8,048 bases of DNA from Verrucomicrobiales bacterium (GCA_028293405.1 JAQGOW010000545.1:1-8048), one strand, 5' to 3'. Counted from the first letter of the stretch, positions 1-6,747 are shown. The notes: a model not told the origin generated them from the sequence alone. Numbers and translations are program-made.

Positions 1-503
1 CCGCCACTGGCATAATACGCTTCGGTGCGGAACCAATCGGTGACGATCCACGAGAAACGGGTGATCTCGCCAAGATGACCTTCGGTGAGGAGCTTTTTAA
101 TTTTGGCGTAACGCGATTCCGTGCGCAGTTGAAACATCGCACCAAAAACGAGCTTGGGATGTTTTTTGCGAACGGCGATGAGGCGTTCGGCGTCGGCTTT
201 GTGCGCGGAAATTGGCTTCTCAACCATCACGTGCAAGCCGGCTTCGAGTGCAGCAATGCCGAGTGAGGTGTGTTCGTAATGCGGGGTGGCAATCAGGACG
301 GCATCGATCTCGCCCGACTTCAAAAACTCTTCCGCATCGTTGAACGTCTTGACGCCGCGTTGCGCGTATTTCGCGAGTTTATCGGGAGTGCGCGCGCAAA
401 CGCCAACGAGCTTGCAGCGATTCACCTTGTTCGCGAGCAGATACTCCGCGTGATGCGCGCCAATATTGCCAACACCGATAAGGCCAAGACGAATGGGATT
501 CAT
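1..503 (-). CDS. Gfo/Idh/MocA-family oxidoreductase, N-terminal part (cut by window edge)
   Basis: Predicted NAD(P)-dependent sugar or cyclitol dehydrogenase of the Gfo/Idh/MocA family; the substrate cannot be told from this part. The leftward frame opens with ATG at 503 and gives 167 codons before the window ends. Residues 4-15 form the Rossmann strand and dinucleotide-binding loop (IRLGLIGVGNIG, glycines 10, 12 and 15). Residues 68-74 (AVLIATP) are the second typical strand. EKPIS at 95-99 is the family's EKP motif, with the conserved lysine at 96. The sequence stops at WFRTEAYYASG, where the C-terminal alpha/beta substrate domain begins, so roughly half the usual 350-400 residues are missing only because of the window edge. 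The start lies 30 bp after the stop of the upstream response regulator, without a terminator, so co-transcription is likely. No clear Shine-Dalgarno sequence precedes the ATG. Confidence 0.9.
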   Translation of the reverse strand, partial: MNPIRLGLIGVGNIGAHHAEYLLANKVNRCKLVGVCARTPDKLAKYAQRGVKTFNDAEEFLKSGEIDAVLIATPHYEHTSLGIAALEAGLHVMVEKPISAHKADAERLIAVRKKHPKLVFGAMFQLRTESRYAKIKKLLTEGHLGEITRFSWIVTDWFRTEAYYASG

Positions 504-533
504 ATGCTGAATGATGGAGCTGGAAGTTAGAAT

Positions 534-1895
534 TCAGGGCTCGCGTTTCAAGCCAAGCTTTTCAATTAATTCATATAACGTCGGACGGCTCACGCCCAGT
601 TCGGCGGCAGCAGGCGCAATTTTGCCGTTATGTTTGCGCAAAGTTTTTTGGATCAAATCGCGTTCCAGTGATTCACGCGCCTCTTTCAAATTTGACGTAG
701 TGTTGGTGGAAGCGACGTCCGACAATTCAAGATCCTGCACCGTGAGGCGTTTAGTTTCCGCCATGATGACGGCGCGTTTAACGCGGTTTTCCAACTCACG
801 CACGTTGCCCGGCCACGAATGTCGCGCGAGTGCGCGTTTTGCTTCAGCGTCGAACGTGAGCCCTTCTTTTTTGGTCTCTTGGCTAGAACGGCGCAGAAAA
901 TCTTGCGCCAAAAGAAGCGCATCGGTCTCGCGCTCGCGCAGCGGCGGCAGCTTAATGACGACCACCGCGAGCCGGTAATAAAGGTCTTCGCGGAACGTAC
1001 CGTCCCCAATGCCTTTGGCGAGATCAGAGTTGGTCGCGGCGACGACGCGCGCATTGACCGTGATCGATTGCCGACCACCGATGCGTTCGATCGTTTGCTC
1101 CTGCAAATAACGGAGCAACTTCACTTGCAGCGGTGTTGGGAGTTCACCAATTTCGTCGAGAAACAACGTGCCACCTTCAGCAGTTTCGATGCGCCCTTTG
1201 CGTTGCATGTGCGCGCCGGTGAAGGAACCTTTTTCGTGACCGAACAATTCGCTTTCTAGAAGTGATTCAGGAATGGCGCCGCAATTGATCGCCACAAAGG
1301 GCCCATCTTTGCGGTGGCTGCGTCGGTGAATTGCGAGCGCGGCCAGCTCTTTGCCGGTGCCACTTTCGCCGAGAATCAGAACAGGCGCTTCGGCTGTAGC
1401 GACTTTGCGGATGGAATTAAAAACCGTCTGCATCGAAGGACTCGTTCCGAGCATCCCTTCGAACATGTCCGGGGTGACCTGTTGCTTAAGCGAACGATAT
1501 TCGCGCTCAAGTCCAGCGACGTGATAAGCGCGTTTGAGGATGACTTTGAGTTCGTCCAGATCAACGGGCTTAGTCAAAAAATCGTAAGCGCCGGAACCGA
1601 TCCCTTCGAGCGCATTGTGCTTCTCGCCCTGTCCACTGATGATGACCACCTTTGTCGCGCTATCGGCGGAAAGAATTTCTGAGAGGGTCGCAAAACCCTC
1701 TTTGGTGTCGCCGGGGCTGGGCGGCAGACCGAGATCCAGGAGAACCACCGGTGGATGTTGTTCGCGGAAAGTTGCCAAAGCAGCGGCGCGGTCGCCGGCG
1801 AGAAAGACTTCGTAATCCTGCGTCAGTCCCCACTTCATCTGGGAACGGATCTCTTCGTCGTCGTCAACGATCAACAACTTCGGTTTAGTCGACAT
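534..1895 (-). CDS. prsR: PrsR-type sigma-54-dependent response regulator (PEP-CTERM system)
   Basis: NtrC-family two-component regulator of 453 residues that would activate sigma-54 promoters when phosphorylated. A receiver domain covers about residues 5-120, with the acidic pocket D11-D13, phosphoacceptor D54, switch S87 and K109. A linker leads to the AAA+ domain (about 146-372): Walker A GESGTGKE 176-183, a GAFTGA-loop variant GSFTGA 223-228, Walker B GGTLFLDEIG 241-250, arginine-finger region FREDLYYRL 301-309, and WPGNVREL 361-368. A Fis-type helix-turn-helix occupies about 413-450. The receiver wording (PKLLIVDDDEEIRSQMKWGL, LDLGLPP) matches the PEP-CTERM-box response regulator family (PrsR), known to control exopolysaccharide/PEP-CTERM genes; the subfamily call is from memory of the family. 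The ATG at 1895 is preferred over an in-frame TTG two codons upstream because MSTKPKLLIV is the usual receiver start, and a weak GAG lies about 7 bases upstream. No PrsK-like histidine kinase is adjacent. Confidence 0.93.
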   Translation of the reverse strand: MSTKPKLLIVDDDEEIRSQMKWGLTQDYEVFLAGDRAAALATFREQHPPVVLLDLGLPPSPGDTKEGFATLSEILSADSATKVVIISGQGEKHNALEGIGSGAYDFLTKPVDLDELKVILKRAYHVAGLEREYRSLKQQVTPDMFEGMLGTSPSMQTVFNSIRKVATAEAPVLILGESGTGKELAALAIHRRSHRKDGPFVAINCGAIPESLLESELFGHEKGSFTGAHMQRKGRIETAEGGTLFLDEIGELPTPLQVKLLRYLQEQTIERIGGRQSITVNARVVAATNSDLAKGIGDGTFREDLYYRLAVVVIKLPPLRERETDALLLAQDFLRRSSQETKKEGLTFDAEAKRALARHSWPGNVRELENRVKRAVIMAETKRLTVQDLELSDVASTNTTSNLKEARESLERDLIQKTLRKHNGKIAPAAAELGVSRPTLYELIEKLGLKREP

Positions 1896-1977
1896 AGGCA
1901 ACTCGCATCGTAGCTCAACCCCATCGATTTGAGCGAGTAGATTAAATCTCCACTCGATGCTCTAAATCCGAAACTGC
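1896..1977 (-). other. purB-prsR intergenic gap
   Basis: An 82-base gap between two leftward genes. It contains an imperfect, bulged inverted repeat (about 1931-1962: GAGC/GCTC, GAGT/ACTC and AGAT/ATCT segments around a short loop). No T-run follows on the minus strand, so it is not a convincing terminator. A TTTAAT hexamer on the minus strand resembles a -10 box but has no good -35 partner. Whether prsR has its own promoter cannot be decided from the sequence. Confidence 0.3.
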
Positions 1978-3291
1978 CTATTTGCCGAAAACGTTTTTGA
2001 ACTTCTCGCGCACGTTCTGGAAATGAAAATCCAAGGAGCACAGCTTTTCTAGCTCGCCCGCCTTAAAATGCTTCTTCACGTCGGGGTCACTCAACAATTG
2101 GGTTGTAAAATCTGCGTTTTGTCCCGCGTGTTTTGCCTGCCATGTTTGCATCGCGTTGCGCTGAACCAATTCATAAGCCGCCTCTCGCGTGAGGCCTTTT
2201 TTGATCAAGGCGAGCAACACGGTTTGCGAATTCCACATGCCGAGCGACAACCCAAGATTGCGCTTCATGTTCTCGGGATAAATAATCAAGCCGTCGGTCA
2301 GCTTCTGCAACGTCACGAGCATATAATCGAGCAGCGTGCACGAGTCGGGAAAAATAATCCGCTCGACGCTGCTGTGACTGATATCGCGCTCGTGCCAAAG
2401 CGCCACATTTTCCATGGCAGCAATCGAGTTACCCCGTATCACCCGCGCTAGACCAGTCAAGCGTTCGCCTGTGATCGGATTGCGCTTGTGAGGCATCGCG
2501 CTCGACCCTTTCTGGCCTTTGGCAAAAAATTCTTCGGCCTCCAAAACTTCAGTGCGTTGCAAATGCCGAAACTCGGTCGCCCATCGTTCAATGCTCGCGG
2601 CGACAAGCGCCAGCGTCGTGATGAACTCGGCATGGATGTCCCGTTGAACAACCTGCGTGGCAATCACCGCTGGTTTCAGTCCAAGCTTTTTACAAACGTA
2701 AGCTTCGACCTTCGGCGCGAGATGCGCGCTCGTGCCCACCGCGCCTGAAAGTTTTCCCACTGCCACGTTCTGGCGGACAATCTCCAGCCGTTGCAACGCC
2801 CGGGTGAACTCGTCATACATCAACGCGAACTTCAAACCCATCGTTGTCGGCTCGCCGTGAATGCCGTGGCTGCGTCCGATTATTGGCGTGAACTGATGTT
2901 CGCGCGCGCGGCGCTCAATCGTTTTGCGCAAATCTTTGACGTCGGCAATCAGGATGTCGGTCGATTGCACCATTTGCACTGCGAACGCCGTATCGAGGAC
3001 GTCGCTGCTCGTTAGCCCAAAGTGCAACCATCGACTCGCCGGCGCGCCGATGTTTTCGGAGACGTTCGTGGTGAAAGCGATGACGTCGTGATTGAGAGTG
3101 CGCTCGAGTTCTTTGCAGCGGTCGATGTTGAAAGCCGCTTTGGCTTTCATCTGTGCAAAATCTTTTTTGGGCACGACGCCTTGAGCAACGAGGGCTTCGG
3201 AGGCGAGCAACTCGATCTGCAACCAGATCTCGAGCTTGCGTTGCTCGGACCAAATTTCGCGCATGGCCGGACGTGAATAGCGTTGAATCAT
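1978..3291 (-). CDS. purB: Adenylosuccinate lyase
   Basis: Cytosolic homotetrameric enzyme of the fumarase/aspartase superfamily. It releases fumarate from SAICAR (purine pathway) and from adenylosuccinate (AMP formation). The predicted protein has 437 residues, close to the 430-436 typical of the Bacillus/Thermotoga-type short form. Visible landmarks are the N-terminal IQRYSRPAMREIW (2-14), the NHDV segment with His68, TSSD 94-97, the GRSHGIHGEPTT region 139-150 with the catalytic His142, and the superfamily signature GSSAMPHKRNP at 262-272 with the mobile-loop serines 263/264. All expected catalytic residues are present. The ATG at 3291 is chosen because MIQRYSRP is the standard start; the frame also extends upstream to a TTG at 3312, which would add seven residues of no family resemblance. 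No strong ribosome-binding site is seen. The gene lies after a terminator, so it probably has its own promoter in 3292-3370, which I could not pinpoint. Confidence 0.97.
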   Translation of the reverse strand: MIQRYSRPAMREIWSEQRKLEIWLQIELLASEALVAQGVVPKKDFAQMKAKAAFNIDRCKELERTLNHDVIAFTTNVSENIGAPASRWLHFGLTSSDVLDTAFAVQMVQSTDILIADVKDLRKTIERRAREHQFTPIIGRSHGIHGEPTTMGLKFALMYDEFTRALQRLEIVRQNVAVGKLSGAVGTSAHLAPKVEAYVCKKLGLKPAVIATQVVQRDIHAEFITTLALVAASIERWATEFRHLQRTEVLEAEEFFAKGQKGSSAMPHKRNPITGERLTGLARVIRGNSIAAMENVALWHERDISHSSVERIIFPDSCTLLDYMLVTLQKLTDGLIIYPENMKRNLGLSLGMWNSQTVLLALIKKGLTREAAYELVQRNAMQTWQAKHAGQNADFTTQLLSDPDVKKHFKAGELEKLCSLDFHFQNVREKFKNVFGK

Positions 3292-3370
3292 AACGGATTT
3301 AGGACGGCGCAAATTGTGTATACGCCAGTGGATAGAAGCAAAGCCGAATTCGTTTCCACTTCGTCCATTG

Positions 3371-3413
3371 CAAAAATAAAGAAAAGAGGCACAGAGAACT
3401 CTCTCTGTGCCTC
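3371..3413 (-). terminator. Intrinsic terminator of the SurA/PpiD-like gene
   Basis: A perfect 12-bp inverted repeat, GAGGCACAGAGA at 3386-3397 and its complement at 3402-3413, closes on a 4-base loop (3398-3401). Read on the minus strand, the stem is followed immediately by a T-rich run (TTTTCTTTATTTTTG), the classic rho-independent layout. It lies 27 bases after the stop codon of the leftward gene ending at 3441 and separates that gene from purB. The plus-strand direction lacks a T-run, so it is one-directional. Confidence 0.92.
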
Positions 3414-3440
3414 GTGATTAAAGTCGTTTTAGCCGGCAAC

Positions 3441-5225
3441 TCAGCTCATCGGTTGCTTCGGCTGTTGCGGAATGACCAGGCGCATGTCCTGAAGTTGCTT
3501 CTGGAACCATTCGCCGAACGCCGCATTCTGGCGCTGCTCGCGCATGCGGGCGACGAACTCAGGCAATTCCTTCTGCAACTTGGCTTGATCAACCGATTGG
3601 CGCACTTTCACGGCAACGATATATCCACCTTCCGCAGTCGGGACATATCCGGACATCTTGCCCGTTTGCAGGCTGTAGATGTTTTCCACCAATTGTTGGA
3701 ATTCCTGACGGCCAGTAATCAAATGCGCAACAGACGGATTGCTCTTCTCCAATTGCTTGAACTCGGCCGTTGCCATGATGTTCGTCGGCTGTGCCGTCGC
3801 GAGCGAAAAGGCCGGCAGCGTCACCGTTTTCACGTTATTCGCAGCGGCAACGTCACTCAGGCTCTTGCCTTGCGTTACAGCACCAGCGGCTTTCGCATAA
3901 AACATCTGTCCGGCACCTTGGGCAAGTTCATACGCTTTTTCGCGCTTGTAGTCATCCATGACCTTCGTCTGCACCTGCGCGAACGACTGGTCCTGGCTGC
4001 CGAAGCGTTGCTTCAAGCCCATGACCATCCAACCGTCCTCGTAAGGAATCGGCGCTTGCGAGTAAATCATGCTGTGCGATTTGTCTTCGGGCGCATTCGT
4101 CGAGAGCGAGAACGCCGTGCGCATGAACGCTTGGGTCGGTTTGAATTCCGTCGGACCCGTGCGTCCGTCGAAAGGCTCCGTCACATTCACTTTGAGATTG
4201 TTCGCCTTCGCGACATTTTGCAAATCGTCGACCGTGAACGGATGTAAATCGTCGTGCCCTTTGATCAAACCTTCGATGACCGCATTCGCGTTCGTGCGCG
4301 CGAAAGTCATGGCGCGATTATCACGTAGCTCATTCTTGATCTTGGTCTTCGCTGCTTCTGGCGATAGTTCCTTGCCTTGCTCATCCTTGAACGTGGCCGG
4401 ACCGCGCTGGATATAATAAGCGTCGATTTCCTTGCTCAAATTCGTGTTGCTCGAAAGGTCCTTGTCGGCGATCGCGACGTAGTTTGAGGTCGGAAAGCTT
4501 ATGTATTGCACTTGCACGCGCTCCGGCAAGCGATACATCGCGCGATTAGTATTATAGAAGCCTTCGACGTCCTTCGCCGAAACGTTCACCTGCGCCATAT
4601 AATTGCTCAGGGGAAAATACGCTACTTCGGCCAGCATTGGCTCGTTCTCGCGCACATAAAACGTTTCCGCTTCCTTTGGCGTGATCAATTTGCCGCTCAT
4701 GCCGAACAGCGTCACCAACTGCTGATTCGCCGCCTGGTGGCGGGCAAAGCGCGCGAAATCGTCCAATGTCAGATGCTGCGGAGCCAACGTGCGTTGCTCG
4801 AATTGTTGCAGATCCGCTTCGGTCACTGGTCGCGAAGGAGTCGCGCCAAAAATTTCCTCAACCATACGGGCGGCAGCCTTGGCCGTCGGCGTGATGCCCA
4901 GGTCTTTGGCCTTTTGGTTCAAAGCGATGCGTTGATACGCGCGCTGGTCCAATTGGTAATTCTGCTGGCGGAGCTTTTCCGCACTGGCCCATTCGCCATG
5001 CTGAAGGAAATAGAACAGCATCTCTTCGCGAACGGCTTCGCTGAACTCGTCGATGCCAATGGCTCGGCCTTCGATCGACGCGCCGGTTTCGCCGCTGCGC
5101 GTATCGCTACCGCCGCCGCCGCCGTACCGAGTGCTCGGGTTGAAGAAGACGACAAACGAGACGATCGTCGCCGTGATAATCAAACCCCATAGCCATTGTT
5201 GGTGCTTGCGAATTGTTCCAATCAT
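3441..5225 (-). CDS. Membrane-anchored SurA/PpiD-like periplasmic folding protein
   Basis: A 594-residue protein resembling the SurA/PpiD family of envelope chaperones and peptidyl-prolyl isomerases. Residues 1-10 are short and basic, and 11-28 form one hydrophobic helix (WLWGLIITATIVSFVVFF). This gives a PpiD-like inner-membrane anchor with the rest in the periplasm. A glycine run (35-39) links to a SurA-N-type helical chaperone region (about 50-235) rich in Gln, Ala and Glu. From about 234 (PERVQVQYISF) the sequence starts like a parvulin domain, but I cannot find its usual internal motifs. Stretches at about 366-407 and 512-544 (YSLQTGKMSGYVPTAEGGYIV) resemble only the C-terminal ends of parvulin domains. 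It is therefore probably mainly a chaperone, with isomerase activity uncertain. ATG at 5225 is the natural start because the anchor begins directly after it. Expressed from a divergent promoter shared with ispH and ended by its own terminator, it is likely monocistronic. Confidence 0.82.
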   Translation of the reverse strand: MIGTIRKHQQWLWGLIITATIVSFVVFFNPSTRYGGGGGSDTRSGETGASIEGRAIGIDEFSEAVREEMLFYFLQHGEWASAEKLRQQNYQLDQRAYQRIALNQKAKDLGITPTAKAAARMVEEIFGATPSRPVTEADLQQFEQRTLAPQHLTLDDFARFARHQAANQQLVTLFGMSGKLITPKEAETFYVRENEPMLAEVAYFPLSNYMAQVNVSAKDVEGFYNTNRAMYRLPERVQVQYISFPTSNYVAIADKDLSSNTNLSKEIDAYYIQRGPATFKDEQGKELSPEAAKTKIKNELRDNRAMTFARTNANAVIEGLIKGHDDLHPFTVDDLQNVAKANNLKVNVTEPFDGRTGPTEFKPTQAFMRTAFSLSTNAPEDKSHSMIYSQAPIPYEDGWMVMGLKQRFGSQDQSFAQVQTKVMDDYKREKAYELAQGAGQMFYAKAAGAVTQGKSLSDVAAANNVKTVTLPAFSLATAQPTNIMATAEFKQLEKSNPSVAHLITGRQEFQQLVENIYSLQTGKMSGYVPTAEGGYIVAVKVRQSVDQAKLQKELPEFVARMREQRQNAAFGEWFQKQLQDMRLVIPQQPKQPMS

Positions 5226-5297
5226 AATGAAAGGGGTAGAAAGTAGTTCGGCCTAACCCCTAGCGCAAGGCTCAAGTCAGGTCATTTACAGCGAGCC

Positions 5298-5327
5298 ACT
5301 ATAGTTTTGGCCGCCCCTTGGTTTCAA
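5298..5327 (-). promoter_or_regulatory. Sigma-70-type promoter for the SurA/PpiD-like gene
   Basis: On the minus strand, TTGAAA (5327-5322) and TATAGT (5303-5298) are separated by 18 bases. Each matches five of six consensus bases. Transcription would begin near 5291 and give an untranslated leader of about 66 bases before the ATG at 5225. The leader contains a two-codon ATG-ACC-TGA mini-frame and no obvious riboswitch-like fold. Confidence 0.6.
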
Positions 5328-5328
5328 C

Positions 5329-5356
5329 TAGACGCACCCCCTGCCCGTGCTAGAGT
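5329..5356 (+). promoter_or_regulatory. Likely extended -10 promoter for ispH
   Basis: TGC-TAGAGT (TG at 5348-5349, hexamer 5351-5356) is an extended -10 element. A weak -35 (TAGACG, 5329-5334) lies 16 bases upstream. The hexamer ends only seven bases before the ATG at 5364, so the predicted start of transcription falls at or next to the start codon and the mRNA would be leaderless or nearly so. This is consistent with the absence of a Shine-Dalgarno sequence. Confidence 0.4.
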
Positions 5357-5363
5357 TACGCCT

Positions 5364-5981
5364 ATGTCAGAGCAGACGCCGCCGACGCCCAACAATGCGA
5401 ACGGCAAAGGTAACACCAATACTAGTGGCAACGACGGGAACCCGCCCAAGCCAAACAAAATCAATTTACGGCGCCCCGATGTCATGCAGGCCGTCCAGGC
5501 GCAGGTGTTGTCGCATTACACCAGTGAACTCGTCGATCGCATCCGCAAAAAAGGCGGCGTGCTTTCGGCCGACGGTCGATTGACGATCAAATTGGCCAAG
5601 GAATTCGGGTTTTGCTACGGCGTCGAGCGCGCCATCGATCTGGCCTACGCTGCGCGCAAAGTTTTCCCGCCACCAAAGCCCATCTATCTTCTCGGCGAAA
5701 TCATTCACAACCCTGAGGTGAACGATCAGATCCGCAACATGGGCATCGAAATTATTTCGGCCAAGCCAACCGATGCCGAGGTAGAACGTCTCCACAGCGG
5801 CGACGTTGTCATCATACCCGCCTTCGGCACCGAAGTGTCCACGCGCGAAAAGCTTAAAGCCAAAGGTTGCGAAACCGTCGATACGACTTGTGGCGACGTG
5901 ATGTCCGTTTGGAAACGCGTTCGCCAGTATTCCAAGGACAGCGTCACCAGCATCATTCACGGCAAAGCCAAGCACGAGTAA
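5364..5981 (+). CDS. IspH 5' fragment as it would be translated (205 aa)
   Basis: If the TAA at 5979-5981 is real and not read through, the product is this 205-residue piece. It carries two of the three Fe-S ligand cysteines (84 and 176) but lacks the catalytic-Glu position and the whole third lobe, so it should be inactive. Listed separately because automated annotation will probably call it as its own gene. Confidence 0.6.
   Translation: MSEQTPPTPNNANGKGNTNTSGNDGNPPKPNKINLRRPDVMQAVQAQVLSHYTSELVDRIRKKGGVLSADGRLTIKLAKEFGFCYGVERAIDLAYAARKVFPPPKPIYLLGEIIHNPEVNDQIRNMGIEIISAKPTDAEVERLHSGDVVIIPAFGTEVSTREKLKAKGCETVDTTCGDVMSVWKRVRQYSKDSVTSIIHGKAKHE
5979..5981 (+). other. ispH: Premature in-frame TAA inside ispH
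   Basis: The context is CAC-GAG-TAA-ACC-AAA, where family members of this type read H-E-E-T-x-A-T. Aligned by eye with E. coli IspH (HPEVEGT), the His is H124 and the stop is E126, the catalytic acid. The 225 sense codons after the TAA stay in frame without another stop. Confidence 0.9.
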
Positions 5982-6104
5982 ACCAAAGCGACCACGTCAC
6001 AAGCCACCGCTTACGGAAGTGGCCATTATCTCGTCGTCTACAATCTCGACGAAACCGATTACGTCTGTAACTACATCCTCAACAGCGGCAGCAAACAGGA
6101 ATTT

Positions 6105-6659
6105 TTGGATAAGTTCAAAGGCGCTTACTCAACTGGTTTCGATCCCGAGCTCCACTTGCAAACTGTCGGCGTCGCCAATCAAACGACCATGCTCCGCGGT
6201 GAAACCGAAGAAGTGCAACGCCGCATCAAAGCCGCCATGGCCAAAAAATATGGCGAGGGCGAAACTGATAAACATTTCCGCTTTTTCGACACAATCTGCG
6301 GTGCGACCCAGGATCGCCAGGACGCATTGCAAAAGCTCCTCGTTGAACCGATGGACCTGCTTCTGGTGATTGGCGGTTACAATTCGTCCAACACTTCGCA
6401 CCTCGCGGAAATGGGTGAAGCAAAGTTGCCCACCTATTTTATCAAGAACGCCGCGATGATGAAGTCCGACCGTTTAATCCGCCACTACAACTCCGTCCAG
6501 CACATGGAAATGGAAACCAAAGATTGGTTGCCGCAAGGGAAGATCACCGTCGGCATCACCGCCGGCGCTTCTTGCCCGAACAACCTGATTGAAGACGCCA
6601 TCCGGCGCTTGTTCGAGTTACGCGGCATCTCGGTGCACGAGTTGTTAGCCAATAACTAA
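6105..6659 (+). CDS. IspH 3' fragment (C-terminal lobe), no credible own start
   Basis: This is the downstream open part of the same reading frame, carrying the third cluster cysteine and the NQTT, GYNSSN and GAS substrate-binding segments. The first possible start after the stop is TTG at 6105 and the first ATG is at 6189, well inside conserved sequence and without a ribosome-binding site. Independent translation as a useful protein is therefore unlikely. It should be read as the rest of ispH, not as a separate gene. Confidence 0.35.
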   Translation: MDKFKGAYSTGFDPELHLQTVGVANQTTMLRGETEEVQRRIKAAMAKKYGEGETDKHFRFFDTICGATQDRQDALQKLLVEPMDLLLVIGGYNSSNTSHLAEMGEAKLPTYFIKNAAMMKSDRLIRHYNSVQHMEMETKDWLPQGKITVGITAGASCPNNLIEDAIRRLFELRGISVHELLANN

Positions 6660-6663
6660 AGAA

Positions 6664-6741
6664 AGTAATCAGTAAACAGTAATCAGTCGTCCGGTTTACG
6701 GATGGCGTGGTCTGAATACTGATCACTGAATACTGATTACT
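6664..6741. repeat. Inverted repeat built from 14-base 'AGTAATCAGT' units
   Basis: Two 24-base arms (6664-6687 and 6718-6741) are complementary at 21 of 24 positions around a 30-base centre. The centre holds a smaller stem of its own (6688-6693 with 6699-6704, one G-U pair). Each arm is a tandem of a roughly 14-base unit; in the right arm region TGAATACTGATCAC (6713-6726) is followed by TGAATACTGATTAC (6727-6740), differing at one base. The element fills almost the whole ispH-dgt gap, starting 4 bases after the ispH stop and ending 6 bases before the dgt ATG. It has no coding content. AGTAATCAGT-like runs occur as dispersed intergenic repeats in many bacterial genomes (recollection, not searched here). 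Confidence 0.8.
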
Positions 6742-6747
6742 GTTCCA

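Larger units (their letters stand above)
5364..6659 (+). pseudogene. ispH: 4-hydroxy-3-methylbut-2-enyl diphosphate reductase (IspH) interrupted by an in-frame stop
   Basis: IspH is the [4Fe-4S] enzyme that makes IPP and DMAPP from HMBPP, the last step of the MEP pathway. The frame has 432 codons and is of the long plant/cyanobacterial type, with a TAA at codon 206. Before it come a polar Asn/Thr/Pro/Gly-rich tail (2-32), FCYGVERA with cluster ligand Cys84, GEIIHNPEVND with His115, AFG at 153-155, DTTCGDV with Cys176, and SIIHGKAKHE ending at 205. After the stop the same frame resumes with TKATTSQATAYGSG, ANQTTM (271-276), FDTICGATQDRQ with Cys312, GGYNSSNT and GASCPNN, and ends at a natural TAA. 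All three cluster cysteines are present and nothing else is broken. Relatives read HEET here, so the stop replaces one Glu codon (for example GAA to TAA). ATG 5364 is preferred to an upstream in-frame TTG at 5307. It may be a sequencing error, a recent nonsense mutation or a readthrough gene. Confidence 0.93.

Noticed and set aside
504..533. Sigma-54 (-24/-12) promoter upstream of the oxidoreductase, as a target of the adjacent regulator
   Set aside because: No GG-N10-GC pattern was found in this gap, nor convincingly in the other intergenic regions read by eye.
511..1259. Plus-strand frames opposite the response regulator
   Set aside because: The minus strand here encodes a complete AAA+ regulator with every motif; the opposite frames show none.
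1896..1901. TTG start two codons before the response regulator ATG
   Set aside because: The ATG at 1895 gives the standard receiver-domain start.
1931..1962. Possible terminator between purB and prsR
   Set aside because: The stem is short and bulged and no T-run follows, so it is noted only as a weak inverted repeat.
3292..3312. Seven-residue upstream extension of purB from a TTG
   Set aside because: MIQRYSRP at the ATG is the normal family start and the extension has no similarity or ribosome-binding site.
3414..4247. 277-residue plus-strand frame antisense to the SurA/PpiD-like gene
   Set aside because: It is the mirror frame of a well-supported gene. The product is Arg/Leu/His-rich with no domain, as expected of an antisense shadow.
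4506..5192. 228-residue plus-strand frame antisense to the same gene
   Set aside because: Same reasoning: no family resemblance, and its composition reflects the opposite strand.
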